DNA of 19,593 bases, taken from the NCBI GenBank assembly GCA_036389695.1, contig DASVWG010000324.1, positions 1 to 19,593 on the forward strand, written 5' to 3'. The DNA is from JALZHR01 sp036389695 (GTDB taxonomy: Bacteria > Acidobacteriota > Blastocatellia > Pyrinomonadales > Pyrinomonadaceae). The first letter of the stretch is position 1, and each line of letters begins with the position of its first letter. This document shows, piece by piece, positions 1 to 6,538 of the stretch. Made by a program: the position numbers and the translations under genes. The notes beneath the pieces were generated by a model. That model was not told the origin of the DNA, searched no databases, and saw only the letters and a program-made list of their open reading frames with translations.

Positions 1-88
1 GAGTACTGAGTACTGAGTACTGAGTGTTGGATTGCCCTTTAAAATTCAAAATTCAAAACTCAGCACTCAGCACTCAGTACTCAGCACT
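1..88. repeat. Inverted repeat of ACTGAGT-type heptamers (family A, copy 1)
   Basis: The left arm (1-25) is a run of GAGTACT heptamers. The right arm (58-88) is the reverse complement with some GCACTCA variants. The loop holds a second short 7-bp repeat (AAATTCA type, about 41-57). The element is cut by the window edge. The same family recurs at 17121-17200. Its function is unknown; it could fold as a hairpin between genes. Confidence 0.85.
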
Positions 89-90
89 TT

Positions 91-110
91 ACGTTTGCTT
101 TTGCAAACGT
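91..110. repeat. Perfect short hairpin upstream of the DUF2059 gene
   Basis: ACGTTTGC (91-98) and GCAAACGT (103-110) are perfect inverted 8-mers around TTTT. It lies 50 nt before the start of the next gene. It could be an operator or the end of an upstream transcript. No U-tract follows on the plus strand. Confidence 0.45.
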
Positions 111-129
111 AAACGCTTACATTTATGTT
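101..129 (+). promoter_or_regulatory. Possible sigma-70-type promoter for the DUF2059 gene
   Basis: TTGCAA (101-106) and TATGTT (124-129) are separated by 17 nt, each matching the consensus at about four of six positions. The -35 box overlaps the right arm of the 91-110 hairpin. This is a weak pattern match only. Confidence 0.25.
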
Positions 130-159
130 TTAAATTTTAAAACTCTTAAAGGCAGTATT

Positions 160-762
160 ATGATTAAAAAACTTACATTTACGCTTTTCCTTTTCGCCGG
201 TGCCTTTCTCGCGCAGGCAAACGCTCAAACGGGCGTCGCGCTCGAAAAACAAGCCGCGATAAAAGAACTGGTCGCCATCGTTTACGCCGACGATGACGTC
301 GAAGAATTGATGAAGATTGTCTCCTCGCAGGTACAGGCGACGAGCAAGACAATCTTTAAAACGCTGCTCGACGAGCGAACCGATTTAACTCCGGCGGAAA
401 GAAAGCTGCTCGAAGATTCTTTTGCCGCCAGCCAGGGCGAAGCAGCCAAACGTTATCAGGAAAAGTTTGTGCAAAAGCTAAACTTCAATGCCATGATTGC
501 AGAAATCTCAATCGCCATCTACGACAAGCATTACACGCTCGAAGAAATCCGCGATTTGATAGCTTTCTACAAAACGCCGACCGGACAAAAATCACTCAAG
601 CTGACGACCACTATAATGACCGATTCATTTCAGGCAATACAGGAAAAGCTTCTGCCGAGAATGCCGGTTATCATCAAGGAAATCGAAGAAGAAATCCGCA
701 AGGACGCCGAAGAAAAAATAAACGCCAAAAAACCGCGCCCGAAAAAACCCGCCGCCGAATAA
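160..762 (+). CDS. Secreted DUF2059 domain protein
   Basis: A 200-residue protein with a clear Sec signal peptide: basic MIKK, a hydrophobic stretch at about 5-18, and a likely cut after ANA at 20-22. It should therefore act in the periplasm or outside the cell. The body is alpha-helical. Residues about 95-160 match my memory of the DUF2059 family, including the hallmark segment YTLEEIRDLIAFYKTPTG (125-142). The C-terminus (about 180-200) is highly charged and ends in a Lys/Pro-rich tail. No catalytic residues are recognisable and the family has no settled function. An AAAGG-like ribosome site precedes the ATG by about seven nt. The gene stands alone, bounded upstream by a palindromic repeat and downstream by a strong terminator. 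Confidence 0.8.
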   Translation: MIKKLTFTLFLFAGAFLAQANAQTGVALEKQAAIKELVAIVYADDDVEELMKIVSSQVQATSKTIFKTLLDERTDLTPAERKLLEDSFAASQGEAAKRYQEKFVQKLNFNAMIAEISIAIYDKHYTLEEIRDLIAFYKTPTGQKSLKLTTTIMTDSFQAIQEKLLPRMPVIIKEIEEEIRKDAEEKINAKKPRPKKPAAE

Positions 763-820
763 TCGAGCGCGCAACGAGCGGCGAAACATTTCTTCCCGCT
801 TTCATCTTCCAAAAATCCCG

Positions 821-854
821 AAAAAGCCGAACTGCTTGCACCGTTCGGCTTTTT
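821..854 (+). terminator. Rho-independent terminator after the DUF2059 gene
   Basis: AAAAAGCCGAAC (821-832) pairs perfectly with GTTCGGCTTTTT (843-854) across a 10-nt loop, followed by more T residues. The A-rich left side means it could work in both directions, but no minus-strand gene ends here. Confidence 0.85.
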
Positions 855-890
855 CTTTTATCTTCTATCTACTGTTAAGGAAAAAGACAA

Positions 891-1943
891 ATGACCGCAC
901 TTTCCGACTACTTTAAAGATTTACGCGACATCTACAATACAGGCTCGGCAGTCAGAGAGACTTCTTATTACAGCACGTTTGAAACAATGACGAATGCTTA
1001 CGGAAAAGAACTTAAGCCGCGCGTTCGATGCGTTATCAATTTGCAAAACAAAGGCGCGGGAATTCCCGACGCAGGTTTCTTTACCGCTTCTCAATTTCAG
1101 CGCGGGGAGAACGAGCCAAGAGCCGGACAATTGCCCGAACGCGGCTGCGCGGAAATCAAATCCACGCGCGAAGATGTTTTGAAAATTGCCGCGTCCGAAC
1201 AAGTCGCTAAATATCTTGAGTTTTACGGCGCGGTTCTAGTGACAAATTACCGCGATTTCCTTTTAATCGGCAAAGACGCTCACGGCAAAGCCGAACATCT
1301 CGAACGCTTTCCCTTTGCCGAAAGCGAAGCGGAATTCTGGAAAGAAGTTCGCGCCGACGCTTCCGCTTTTGCCGCGAAATTTGAAACGTCTTTCGCTGAA
1401 TTTATCAAGCGCGTTTTTCTTCACGCGGTGCCTTTGACCAAGCCGGAAGACGTCGCATGGTTTCTGGCTTCGTATGCCAGAGAAGCGAAAGAGCAAGTCG
1501 AGCGAGCGAAGGATTTACCTTCTCTACAGGCGCTTCGCAAAACATTGGAAGAAGCATTAGGAATGACTTTTCGCGGCGAAGAAGGCGAGCATTTCTTTCG
1601 TTCTACATTGATTCAGACGCTTTTTTACGGTGTTTTCTCGGCGTGGGTTCTGTGGTCAAAGAAAAATGAGGCGGATGAAAAGTTTGATTGGCGCACGGCA
1701 AGCCATGAATTAAAAGTTCCAATGATTGCCGCGCTTTATTATCAGGTTGCCGAACCGACTCAGCTTAAAAAATTAGGTCTTGTCGAGCTGCTTAACCAAT
1801 CAAATAAAGTTCTTAACCGCATCGTCAAACAGGAATTTTTCCGGAAGTTTTCGGAATCGCACGCCGTGCAGTATTTACACTTTAGAAACGGTTTGAATTT
1901 TAAACATTTCTCGGTAATTATCAATCGAATGTTGTTAGTATAA
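891..1943 (+). CDS. Truncated N-terminal nuclease part of a type IIG/ISP-like R-M enzyme
   Basis: This 350-residue ORF matches the start of large single-chain restriction-methylation enzymes (usually about 1000 residues or more). Evidence is the opening pattern LRDIYNTGSAVRETSYY (11-27) and a PD-(D/E)xK nuclease core: GIPDAGFF with Asp60, then AEIK with Glu88 and Lys90. The family-like sequence continues to AVQY (325-328). In the family this leads, as I remember it, into a linker and then the methylase motifs. Here the last 22 residues look unrelated and a stop follows. The start is supported by AAGGA about nine nt upstream. The matching C-terminal end of such an enzyme lies at 4291-4797, on the far side of a two-gene R-M cassette. 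Without methylase and target-recognition domains it is probably inactive, although the frame is undamaged. Confidence 0.75.
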   Translation: MTALSDYFKDLRDIYNTGSAVRETSYYSTFETMTNAYGKELKPRVRCVINLQNKGAGIPDAGFFTASQFQRGENEPRAGQLPERGCAEIKSTREDVLKIAASEQVAKYLEFYGAVLVTNYRDFLLIGKDAHGKAEHLERFPFAESEAEFWKEVRADASAFAAKFETSFAEFIKRVFLHAVPLTKPEDVAWFLASYAREAKEQVERAKDLPSLQALRKTLEEALGMTFRGEEGEHFFRSTLIQTLFYGVFSAWVLWSKKNEADEKFDWRTASHELKVPMIAALYYQVAEPTQLKKLGLVELLNQSNKVLNRIVKQEFFRKFSESHAVQYLHFRNGLNFKHFSVIINRMLLV

Positions 1944-1952
1944 AATAATTCA

Positions 1953-3359
1953 ATGTTAGGAAGTGAAGAAAAACAGATAACGTGCGATGAATTAACAGAC
2001 GAATCGAAATATATAATGGAGAATCAAAGCGATAAAAATCTAATCACGACGCTCGAAGGTTTAGGCTATTTGCCGAACGGCTTTCAAGGCGACTTTTTGT
2101 TTAATCTGCTCGAACATAAGAATCCAAAAGTCCGATTTTTAGCCGCAAAGAATATCGCCAAACTTAATCAAACAAAAAGCCTCGAACCGCTCTGGAACGC
2201 CTTTAAGCAGGAAACCGATACTACGACGCGTCGCGAGATAGTTTCAGCTATCGGCAGACTACGCAAGCCCCAGAACAAGCCGTATTTGTTTGAAATTCTG
2301 CAAGATGAAGACCCGAAAGTAGTTTGTCAGGCGATTCGTGGTTTGCTCGTCTATGATGATGACGTTCTTGTCGAGCGAAAGTTAAAACCTTTGCTCAATC
2401 ACGAAAACGAAACGATTAGAACTGTTATTTACAAAGAGTATTTTGCAGAAAAGACGAAAACGGAAAATGAATTGCCGCACCCAGAAACTTACAATTATCT
2501 TAAAAACGTCGTCGTCAATGCTGATGTTCGAGAAGCCTTGCTTAATGTTCCAAACGAGAGTGTTCATTTAACCTTTACCTCACCTCCGTATTACAATGCT
2601 AGAGACTATACGATTTACCCTAGTTATGAGGCTTATCTAAAGTTCTTAGCGGGTGTTTTTCAAGAGACGCATCGCATAACAAAGGAAGGTAGATTTTTAA
2701 TTGTTAATACTTCACCAATTATAGTTCCACGTGTAAGCCGCGCTCATTCGAGTAAGCGTTATCCGATTCCGTTTGATTTACATCATTACTTAGTTAAAAT
2801 GGGGTGGGAATTTATTGACGATATTATCTGGCTAAAGCCTGAATACAGCGTTAAGAATCGCGTCGGCGGATTTCATCAACATCGCAAACCGCTAGGCTAT
2901 AAACCGAATTCGATTACAGAGTATTTAATGGTTTATCGAAAGGAAACAACAAGGCTTTTAGATTGGAATATGCGAAGTTACCCGCAAAACATCGTCGAAG
3001 AAAGCAAAGTTAAAGACAAATACGAAACAACGAACGTATGGAGAATTGACCCGAAGTTCGATAAGGTTCATTCGGCAATCTTCCCCGTCGAATTATGTAA
3101 AAGAGTAATTCAGTATTATTCATATAAAGGCGATTTAATCTTCGACCCGTTCGGCGGGAGCGGAACAGTAGGCAGAACGGCGAAAAGTTTAGGTCGAAGT
3201 TTCTTTTTAACAGAGAAAGAAAAGGAATACTTCGACTATATGCAAAGCAAAGCACAAAAAGATGTATCACTATTTGCTGAAAGTTACACAAAATTTTTAA
3301 CCTTAGAACAATTTGTAGAATCAACTAAAAACAATGACATTAACCGACCAGGTAACTAA
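1953..3359 (+). CDS. HEAT-repeat / beta-class DNA methyltransferase (probably N4-cytosine)
   Basis: Modification half of a type II R-M system. Residues about 45-165 form helical HEAT-like repeats (for example NPKVRFLAAKNIAKL, 57-71). They are followed by an N6_N4_Mtase domain: catalytic motif IV TSPPY at 209-213, HSAIFPVELCKRVI at 373-386, and SAM-binding motif I DPFGGSGT at 398-405. Motif IV before motif I defines the beta class. TSPPY is usual for N4-cytosine methylases, though N6-adenine methylation cannot be excluded. The HEAT part may help bind DNA or the partner protein; this is inference. The first ATG (1953) has no clear ribosome site, and ATG at 2016 (residue 22) is an equally good start that keeps the whole HEAT region. 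Its 3' end overlaps the endonuclease gene by 26 nt. Confidence 0.85.
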   Translation: MLGSEEKQITCDELTDESKYIMENQSDKNLITTLEGLGYLPNGFQGDFLFNLLEHKNPKVRFLAAKNIAKLNQTKSLEPLWNAFKQETDTTTRREIVSAIGRLRKPQNKPYLFEILQDEDPKVVCQAIRGLLVYDDDVLVERKLKPLLNHENETIRTVIYKEYFAEKTKTENELPHPETYNYLKNVVVNADVREALLNVPNESVHLTFTSPPYYNARDYTIYPSYEAYLKFLAGVFQETHRITKEGRFLIVNTSPIIVPRVSRAHSSKRYPIPFDLHHYLVKMGWEFIDDIIWLKPEYSVKNRVGGFHQHRKPLGYKPNSITEYLMVYRKETTRLLDWNMRSYPQNIVEESKVKDKYETTNVWRIDPKFDKVHSAIFPVELCKRVIQYYSYKGDLIFDPFGGSGTVGRTAKSLGRSFFLTEKEKEYFDYMQSKAQKDVSLFAESYTKFLTLEQFVESTKNNDINRPGN

Positions 3360-4254
3360 GAACATTATTAAACGTCTTCTCAAAGGCGAGGATTATCGTA
3401 TTGAGGTCGTTGCGCTTATCAATGCAGAATTCCTACAATTCGCCATTGAATTCTTTAAGAAAGTTGCACAAGCTAAGTTTGACAGCATTGAGATTGATGG
3501 CGATTGGTATAAAAACGCATTTTTAAATGAATCCTTACCTTCAGATGAAATAGCAATCAATTCGGGATTGAACAAAAAGACAATTACCAATATGTATAAC
3601 TCTGCTAACAAGCAAGTTGTTATTGATGCTTCAAATGAACATTACGATACGCTTTACAACGCAATAAGTGATTTGATTCAAAACCAAAGTGAAATTGATT
3701 TGATGCTAACGATAAAATTCAAACAAGTAAGTATCGAGTTGAATATCAACGAAAGTCTGTTAGTAATCAATACACTTGCCGTTAAACGTGCAGCTTTGCG
3801 GGGCGGTTTGTGGTCAACGGCTGGCAAAAAGGTTGAAAAGCCTTTAATGTTGACGTTATGTAAATTGTATCAGGTTGATGAAAACAATTACGCCGTGAAA
3901 CTTAAGGGCACGAACAAAGAAGTTGACGAAACGACTTTTGAGCGTGAAATAGATTTTTATTTAAACGAGGGCAATAAGCAATATAAATGTGAAGTTAAGC
4001 TAATGGGCAAAGGTAATCCTGAAAGCGCCGATGCCGTCATCGCCAGAGACAGTCGCGTTTTTGTCGCCGATAAACTTTCCGATATGAACAAGCGGCAGTT
4101 AAATAGCTTGAATGTTGATTGGGTTGAATTACGAAGCGAAAACGGCTTTCAGAAGTTTGCCGAAGTTTTAGATGCTTTGAAGATTCCTCACGGCGAAATG
4201 TTGGAAGTTTCAGAAGAAAATTTGGAGATTATTTTTGATGAAATTATGAAATAG
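3334..4254 (+). CDS. Type II restriction endonuclease, CfrBI-like
   Basis: Cleavage half of the R-M pair, 306 residues. A PD-(D/E)xK-type site is visible as REIDFYL with Asp207, then CEVK with Glu220 and Lys222. A strongly conserved-looking stretch GKGNPESADAVIARDS (225-240) follows. The central segment NTLAVKRAALRGGLWSTAG (146-164) and the N-terminal GEDYRIEVVALINAEF (18-33) resemble, from memory, the CfrBI family, whose founder cuts CCWWGG and is paired with an N4-cytosine methylase. That fits the TSPPY methylase next door. The family call needs an alignment, and this enzyme's target could differ. The start lies inside the methylase gene (26-nt overlap), suggesting translational coupling so that protection comes first. 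Confidence 0.75.
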   Translation: MTLTDQVTKNIIKRLLKGEDYRIEVVALINAEFLQFAIEFFKKVAQAKFDSIEIDGDWYKNAFLNESLPSDEIAINSGLNKKTITNMYNSANKQVVIDASNEHYDTLYNAISDLIQNQSEIDLMLTIKFKQVSIELNINESLLVINTLAVKRAALRGGLWSTAGKKVEKPLMLTLCKLYQVDENNYAVKLKGTNKEVDETTFEREIDFYLNEGNKQYKCEVKLMGKGNPESADAVIARDSRVFVADKLSDMNKRQLNSLNVDWVELRSENGFQKFAEVLDALKIPHGEMLEVSEENLEIIFDEIMK

Positions 4255-4290
4255 AATTCAGATTTAAAACCTCTCATTTTTTGCTAAAGT

Positions 4291-4797
4291 ATTACGCCTT
4301 TTGCTTCAATCGGCGCATTGGCTCACGCCGAAGGCTTACAGTTGGCGAAAGAAGATTTCGCCGTTACCGCCGGTTGGGGGCACGCGGGCAAAGGCGGCGT
4401 GACAATGCCTGCGAAAGGCAAGTTAATTGACCGCGAATACAGCGAACCCGAAACGGAAGCTTTAACCCGCGCCGCCGAACGGCTCGGCTTGACGCTTGAA
4501 GAAATCAAAGAAACGCTCGGCACGACCACTTTCGACGTTTATCTCAATAATTCGGCGTTCTGGCGCAATATTCCGCGCAATGTCTGGGAATATACTATCG
4601 GCGGTTATCAGGTGATTAAGAAATGGCTCAGCTATCGCGAAGCCGAACTGCTCGGGCGCGGCTTGGAATTAGCCGAAGCCAACGAAGTCCGCGATATGTC
4701 GCGCCGCATCACCGCAATTCTGCTCTTATCCGCCGAATTAGATAAAAATTATTTGGTGGCTAAAGCGTCAAATATCGTTACGGATAAGACGGAATAA
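4291..4797 (+). pseudogene. C-terminal remnant of the interrupted type IIG/ISP-like R-M enzyme
   Basis: From the TTG at 4318 an uninterrupted frame gives 159 residues, and it is open back to a stop at 4285-4287. The sequence carries the family's C-terminal signature: GWGHAGKGGVTMPAKGK, then DVYLNNSAFWRNIPRNVWEY, then GGYQVIKKWLSYRE, and a final helical segment MSRRITAILLLSAELD. In intact enzymes this follows the target-recognition region of one long chain. Here it has no convincing start or ribosome site and lies directly behind the inserted endonuclease gene. It is therefore most likely a leftover 3' end, still free of stops or frameshifts. Together with the 891-1943 ORF it accounts for roughly 490 residues of a once continuous protein; the middle is gone. 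Confidence 0.75.
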
Positions 4798-4835
4798 TTA
4801 AGTTTCGCCTTAGAATCTCAAAATTCCGCATTCCG

Positions 4836-5060
4836 TATTAAAAAACTTAAATCTCGTATCGCATAACTTAAGCGTCGTATTACAAAACTAAAGTCAAGTT
4901 TTATAAAACTAAAATCGGGTTATGCAATACGAAAGCAAAGTTTTATCCAACCGAAGTAAAGTTTTACGATACGAAAGCCGCGTTACACGATACGGGAGAC
5001 AAATTATCTGATACGAAAGGCAAAATGTGCGATACGAAAAGCTCGTCTTAAAAAATCTCG
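4836..5060. repeat. Degenerate tandem array of 21-bp units
   Basis: Ten consecutive units of exactly 21 bp run 4836-5045, followed by a shortened copy (5046-5060, about 6 nt deleted). The units start at 4836, 4857, 4878, 4899, 4920, 4941, 4962, 4983, 5004 and 5025. An A and C at unit positions 10-11 and an A at 15 are invariant. The later units share the core GATACGAAAG and the earlier ones AAACTAAAG, so there are two subtypes. No frame is open through the array on either strand. It lies in the long gene-free stretch behind the R-M remnant. Function is unknown; helically phased protein-binding sites are one possibility. Confidence 0.8.
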
Positions 5061-5300
5061 CTTCAATTTATTAATCCGAAAGAGCAATTTTTATAAAGAT
5101 AAACGTCGTTTGAAAAAAAATGTTGACAAGAAATGTCAGCATGTTGGAAAATCTTGGCGTGAACAGACAGCGACGGCATATCTAACCTTTGCGAGACACT
5201 CTGTTTTCCGTCGTTTGCCTGCGTCACGCGCCTTGTAGTATCCGTTAAGGCTCAGCTCCACAGTCCACATAATTGCTCGCAAACCTTATGAGGTAAGTAT
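5061..5300. other. Gene-free stretch before the small unknown gene
   Basis: I see no convincing gene here. A TTGACA (5123-5128) could be a -35 box, but no good -10 box sits 16-18 nt downstream. The same place contains the small inverted repeat TGACA-AGAAA-TGTCA (5124-5138), which could be an operator. Both are weak. Confidence 0.3.
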
Positions 5301-5672
5301 ATGCCAGACAGTCCCAAAGTAATCGAAGAAAGATATAACCGTATCTTGAATGCGTGGAGAACTCTCGCGCCGGACAAGAGTTTCGGCGGTATGACGCTCG
5401 CGCAGTTTGAAGCACAGGTTGAAAAAAGCAATATTCCGCGTGCCCGGCTCATCGCTTTAGAAGACGAAATCAAACAGGAACAAACAAACCGCGAAACAAA
5501 TGACGCGGTCACGATAAAAACCTGCGACTTCGTCGTCAAAAGCGTCGTCGCCGACCCTGAGTTTGGCGACGACTCCGCGCTTTACGAAGCGATGGGCTAT
5601 GTTCGCAAGAGCGAGCGCAAATCCGGCTTGACGCGCAAGAAATCCGACTTGAAACCGAAGCCGTCTTCTTAA
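5301..5672 (+). CDS. Small conserved-looking protein of unknown function
   Basis: A soluble 123-residue protein with no signal peptide or membrane segment. The first half contains VIEERYNRILNAWRTLAP (7-24) and FGGMTLAQFE (28-37) and is predicted helical, with a charged segment rich in Glu, Gln and Asn (about 53-68). The last 25 residues are Lys/Ser-rich (KSERKSGLTRKKSDLKPKPS), which could bind nucleic acid or be disordered. I do not recognise a named family. A strong GAGGT ribosome site at 5290-5294 fixes the start at 5301. It stands alone between the 21-bp array and the DUF4440 gene, with an imperfect terminator-like hairpin behind it. Confidence 0.7.
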   Translation: MPDSPKVIEERYNRILNAWRTLAPDKSFGGMTLAQFEAQVEKSNIPRARLIALEDEIKQEQTNRETNDAVTIKTCDFVVKSVVADPEFGDDSALYEAMGYVRKSERKSGLTRKKSDLKPKPSS

Positions 5673-5694
5673 AACTCAATCGGAATTAAAAGTG

Positions 5695-5734
5695 AACCGC
5701 AAAGATGCGTTGTCAAAGGCGTGTTTTTGCGGTT
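5695..5734 (+). terminator. Possible terminator hairpin after the small unknown gene
   Basis: AACCGCAAA (5695-5703) is the perfect inverse of TTTGCGGTT (5726-5734), with a 22-nt loop. The following ATTATTT is only a weak T-tract, so this may be a simple inverted repeat. Confidence 0.35.
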
Positions 5735-5901
5735 ATTATTTGGAGCGCATCCGTTTTGACTTTTCCGGCGAATTGCTGTGGTGAAATAATCCGTTTCAGC
5801 TTTAAAGCGATTCGGCGCTTGATTTATAAATTTCGTCTTGATTTTGATTATTTCCGGTTGAGAAAACCGAAGAACTGAGAAAAATAAAGGAGACTGAGAA
5901 T

Positions 5902-6375
5902 ATGAAGGTTAAATTTACGTTTACGCTGCTGTTCGTTTTATGTCTGGCGTTGTCCGCTTTCGGGCAGAACACGACGAAGAAGGACGATAAATCGTCGTCG
6001 AAGATGTCGACCGACCAGATGTTGATGAATAACGAGCGGGCAGCCTGGAAGGCGCTTGAGGATAAGCGCTGGGACGATTTCGGCAAGATGTTTACCGACG
6101 ATTACCAGGGCTTTTACAGCGACGGGATTCACGATAAGGCTTGGGAAATCAACGGAGTGAAACAAGCGATGATAAACAACGTCACGCTTTCGGATATAAA
6201 AGTCAGCTGGATAGATAAAGACGCGGCGATTGTCACGGCGGTCGTCAAAGGCAACGGTATGGGAGCGGGCGGGAAGATGGAAGATTTTACTTCGCGCACG
6301 ACCAGCATCTGGAAGAAAAGCGGAAAAAACTGGATGGTCGTTTATCATTCGGACATCCCGGCGAAGCCGATGTAA
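5902..6375 (+). CDS. Secreted DUF4440 / SnoaL-like (NTF2-fold) protein
   Basis: A 157-residue exported protein. Residues 1-21 form a signal peptide ending AFG before Gln22. A Lys/Ser-rich linker (24-36) follows, then one NTF2-like alpha-plus-beta domain. Features typical of DUF4440 are the helix ERAAWKALEDKRWDDFGKMF (45-64), then DDYQGFYSDG (66-75), and the closing strands RTTSIWKKSGKNWMVVYHSD (132-151). Family members are small cone-shaped domains; many are of unknown function and some are enzymes. No catalytic residue can be named here. An AAAGGAG ribosome site (5886-5892) lies nine nt before the ATG. The gene is monocistronic and is followed by a heptamer run and a large palindrome. Confidence 0.8.
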   Translation: MKVKFTFTLLFVLCLALSAFGQNTTKKDDKSSSKMSTDQMLMNNERAAWKALEDKRWDDFGKMFTDDYQGFYSDGIHDKAWEINGVKQAMINNVTLSDIKVSWIDKDAAIVTAVVKGNGMGAGGKMEDFTSRTTSIWKKSGKNWMVVYHSDIPAKPM

Positions 6376-6383
6376 AAGAAAAC

Positions 6384-6411
6384 GCGGAATGCGAAGCGCG
6401 GAACGCGGAAG
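6384..6411. repeat. Single-arm run of GCGGAAT/C heptamers
   Basis: Four 7-bp units (GCGGAAT, GCGAAGC, GCGGAAC, GCGGAAG) lie just after the DUF4440 stop codon. The same heptamer family forms a full inverted pair at 13759-13833. No right arm is seen here. Confidence 0.65.
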
Positions 6412-6426
6412 GGCGAGAAAAAGAAT

Positions 6427-6500
6427 AAACCGCCAGGTAACGCCGGGCGACACGGGAAAAATTTAATAAATCCGTGTCGCTTCGCGTTATTTAGCGGTTT
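6427..6500. terminator. Large segmented palindrome, possible bidirectional terminator
   Basis: Three paired blocks are visible: AAACCGC with GCGGTTT, GTAACGC with GCGTTAT (one G-T pair), and GCGACACGG with CCGTGTCGC. They are separated by symmetrical 3-nt mismatches and close over a 16-nt AT-rich loop (6456-6471). It lies between convergent genes (5902 plus, 6539 minus). Its layout resembles the window's other junction palindromes, so termination may be secondary. Confidence 0.6.
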
Positions 6501-6538
6501 CGTCTTATTTCGTCGCCGAAATCTTCGGACGGGAAAAG

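Larger units (their letters stand above)
1875..4290 (+). mobile_element. Inserted two-gene type II R-M cassette (approximate bounds)
   Basis: The bounds are inferred from where protein similarity to a single large R-M enzyme stops (about 1875) and resumes (about 4291). Inside lie only a methyltransferase and an endonuclease gene on the same strand. The segment is visibly richer in A and T than its surroundings and lacks the palindromic repeats common elsewhere. There is no transposase or integrase and no obvious terminal repeat. Replacement through recombination or break repair is therefore more likely than transposition. Exact ends cannot be fixed without an uninterrupted homologue. Confidence 0.6.

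Noticed and set aside
1875..4290. Classical transposon carrying the R-M genes
   Set aside because: No transposase, integrase, terminal inverted repeats or target duplication could be found at the inferred junctions.
4836..5045. Heptapeptide-coding region on the minus strand
   Set aside because: One minus frame gives LSYR-like heptapeptides over part of the array, but stops occur within units 3 and 4 and there is no start or ribosome site.
4836..5060. CRISPR array
   Set aside because: The 21-bp units are contiguous with no unique spacers, repeats are too degenerate, and there are no cas genes.
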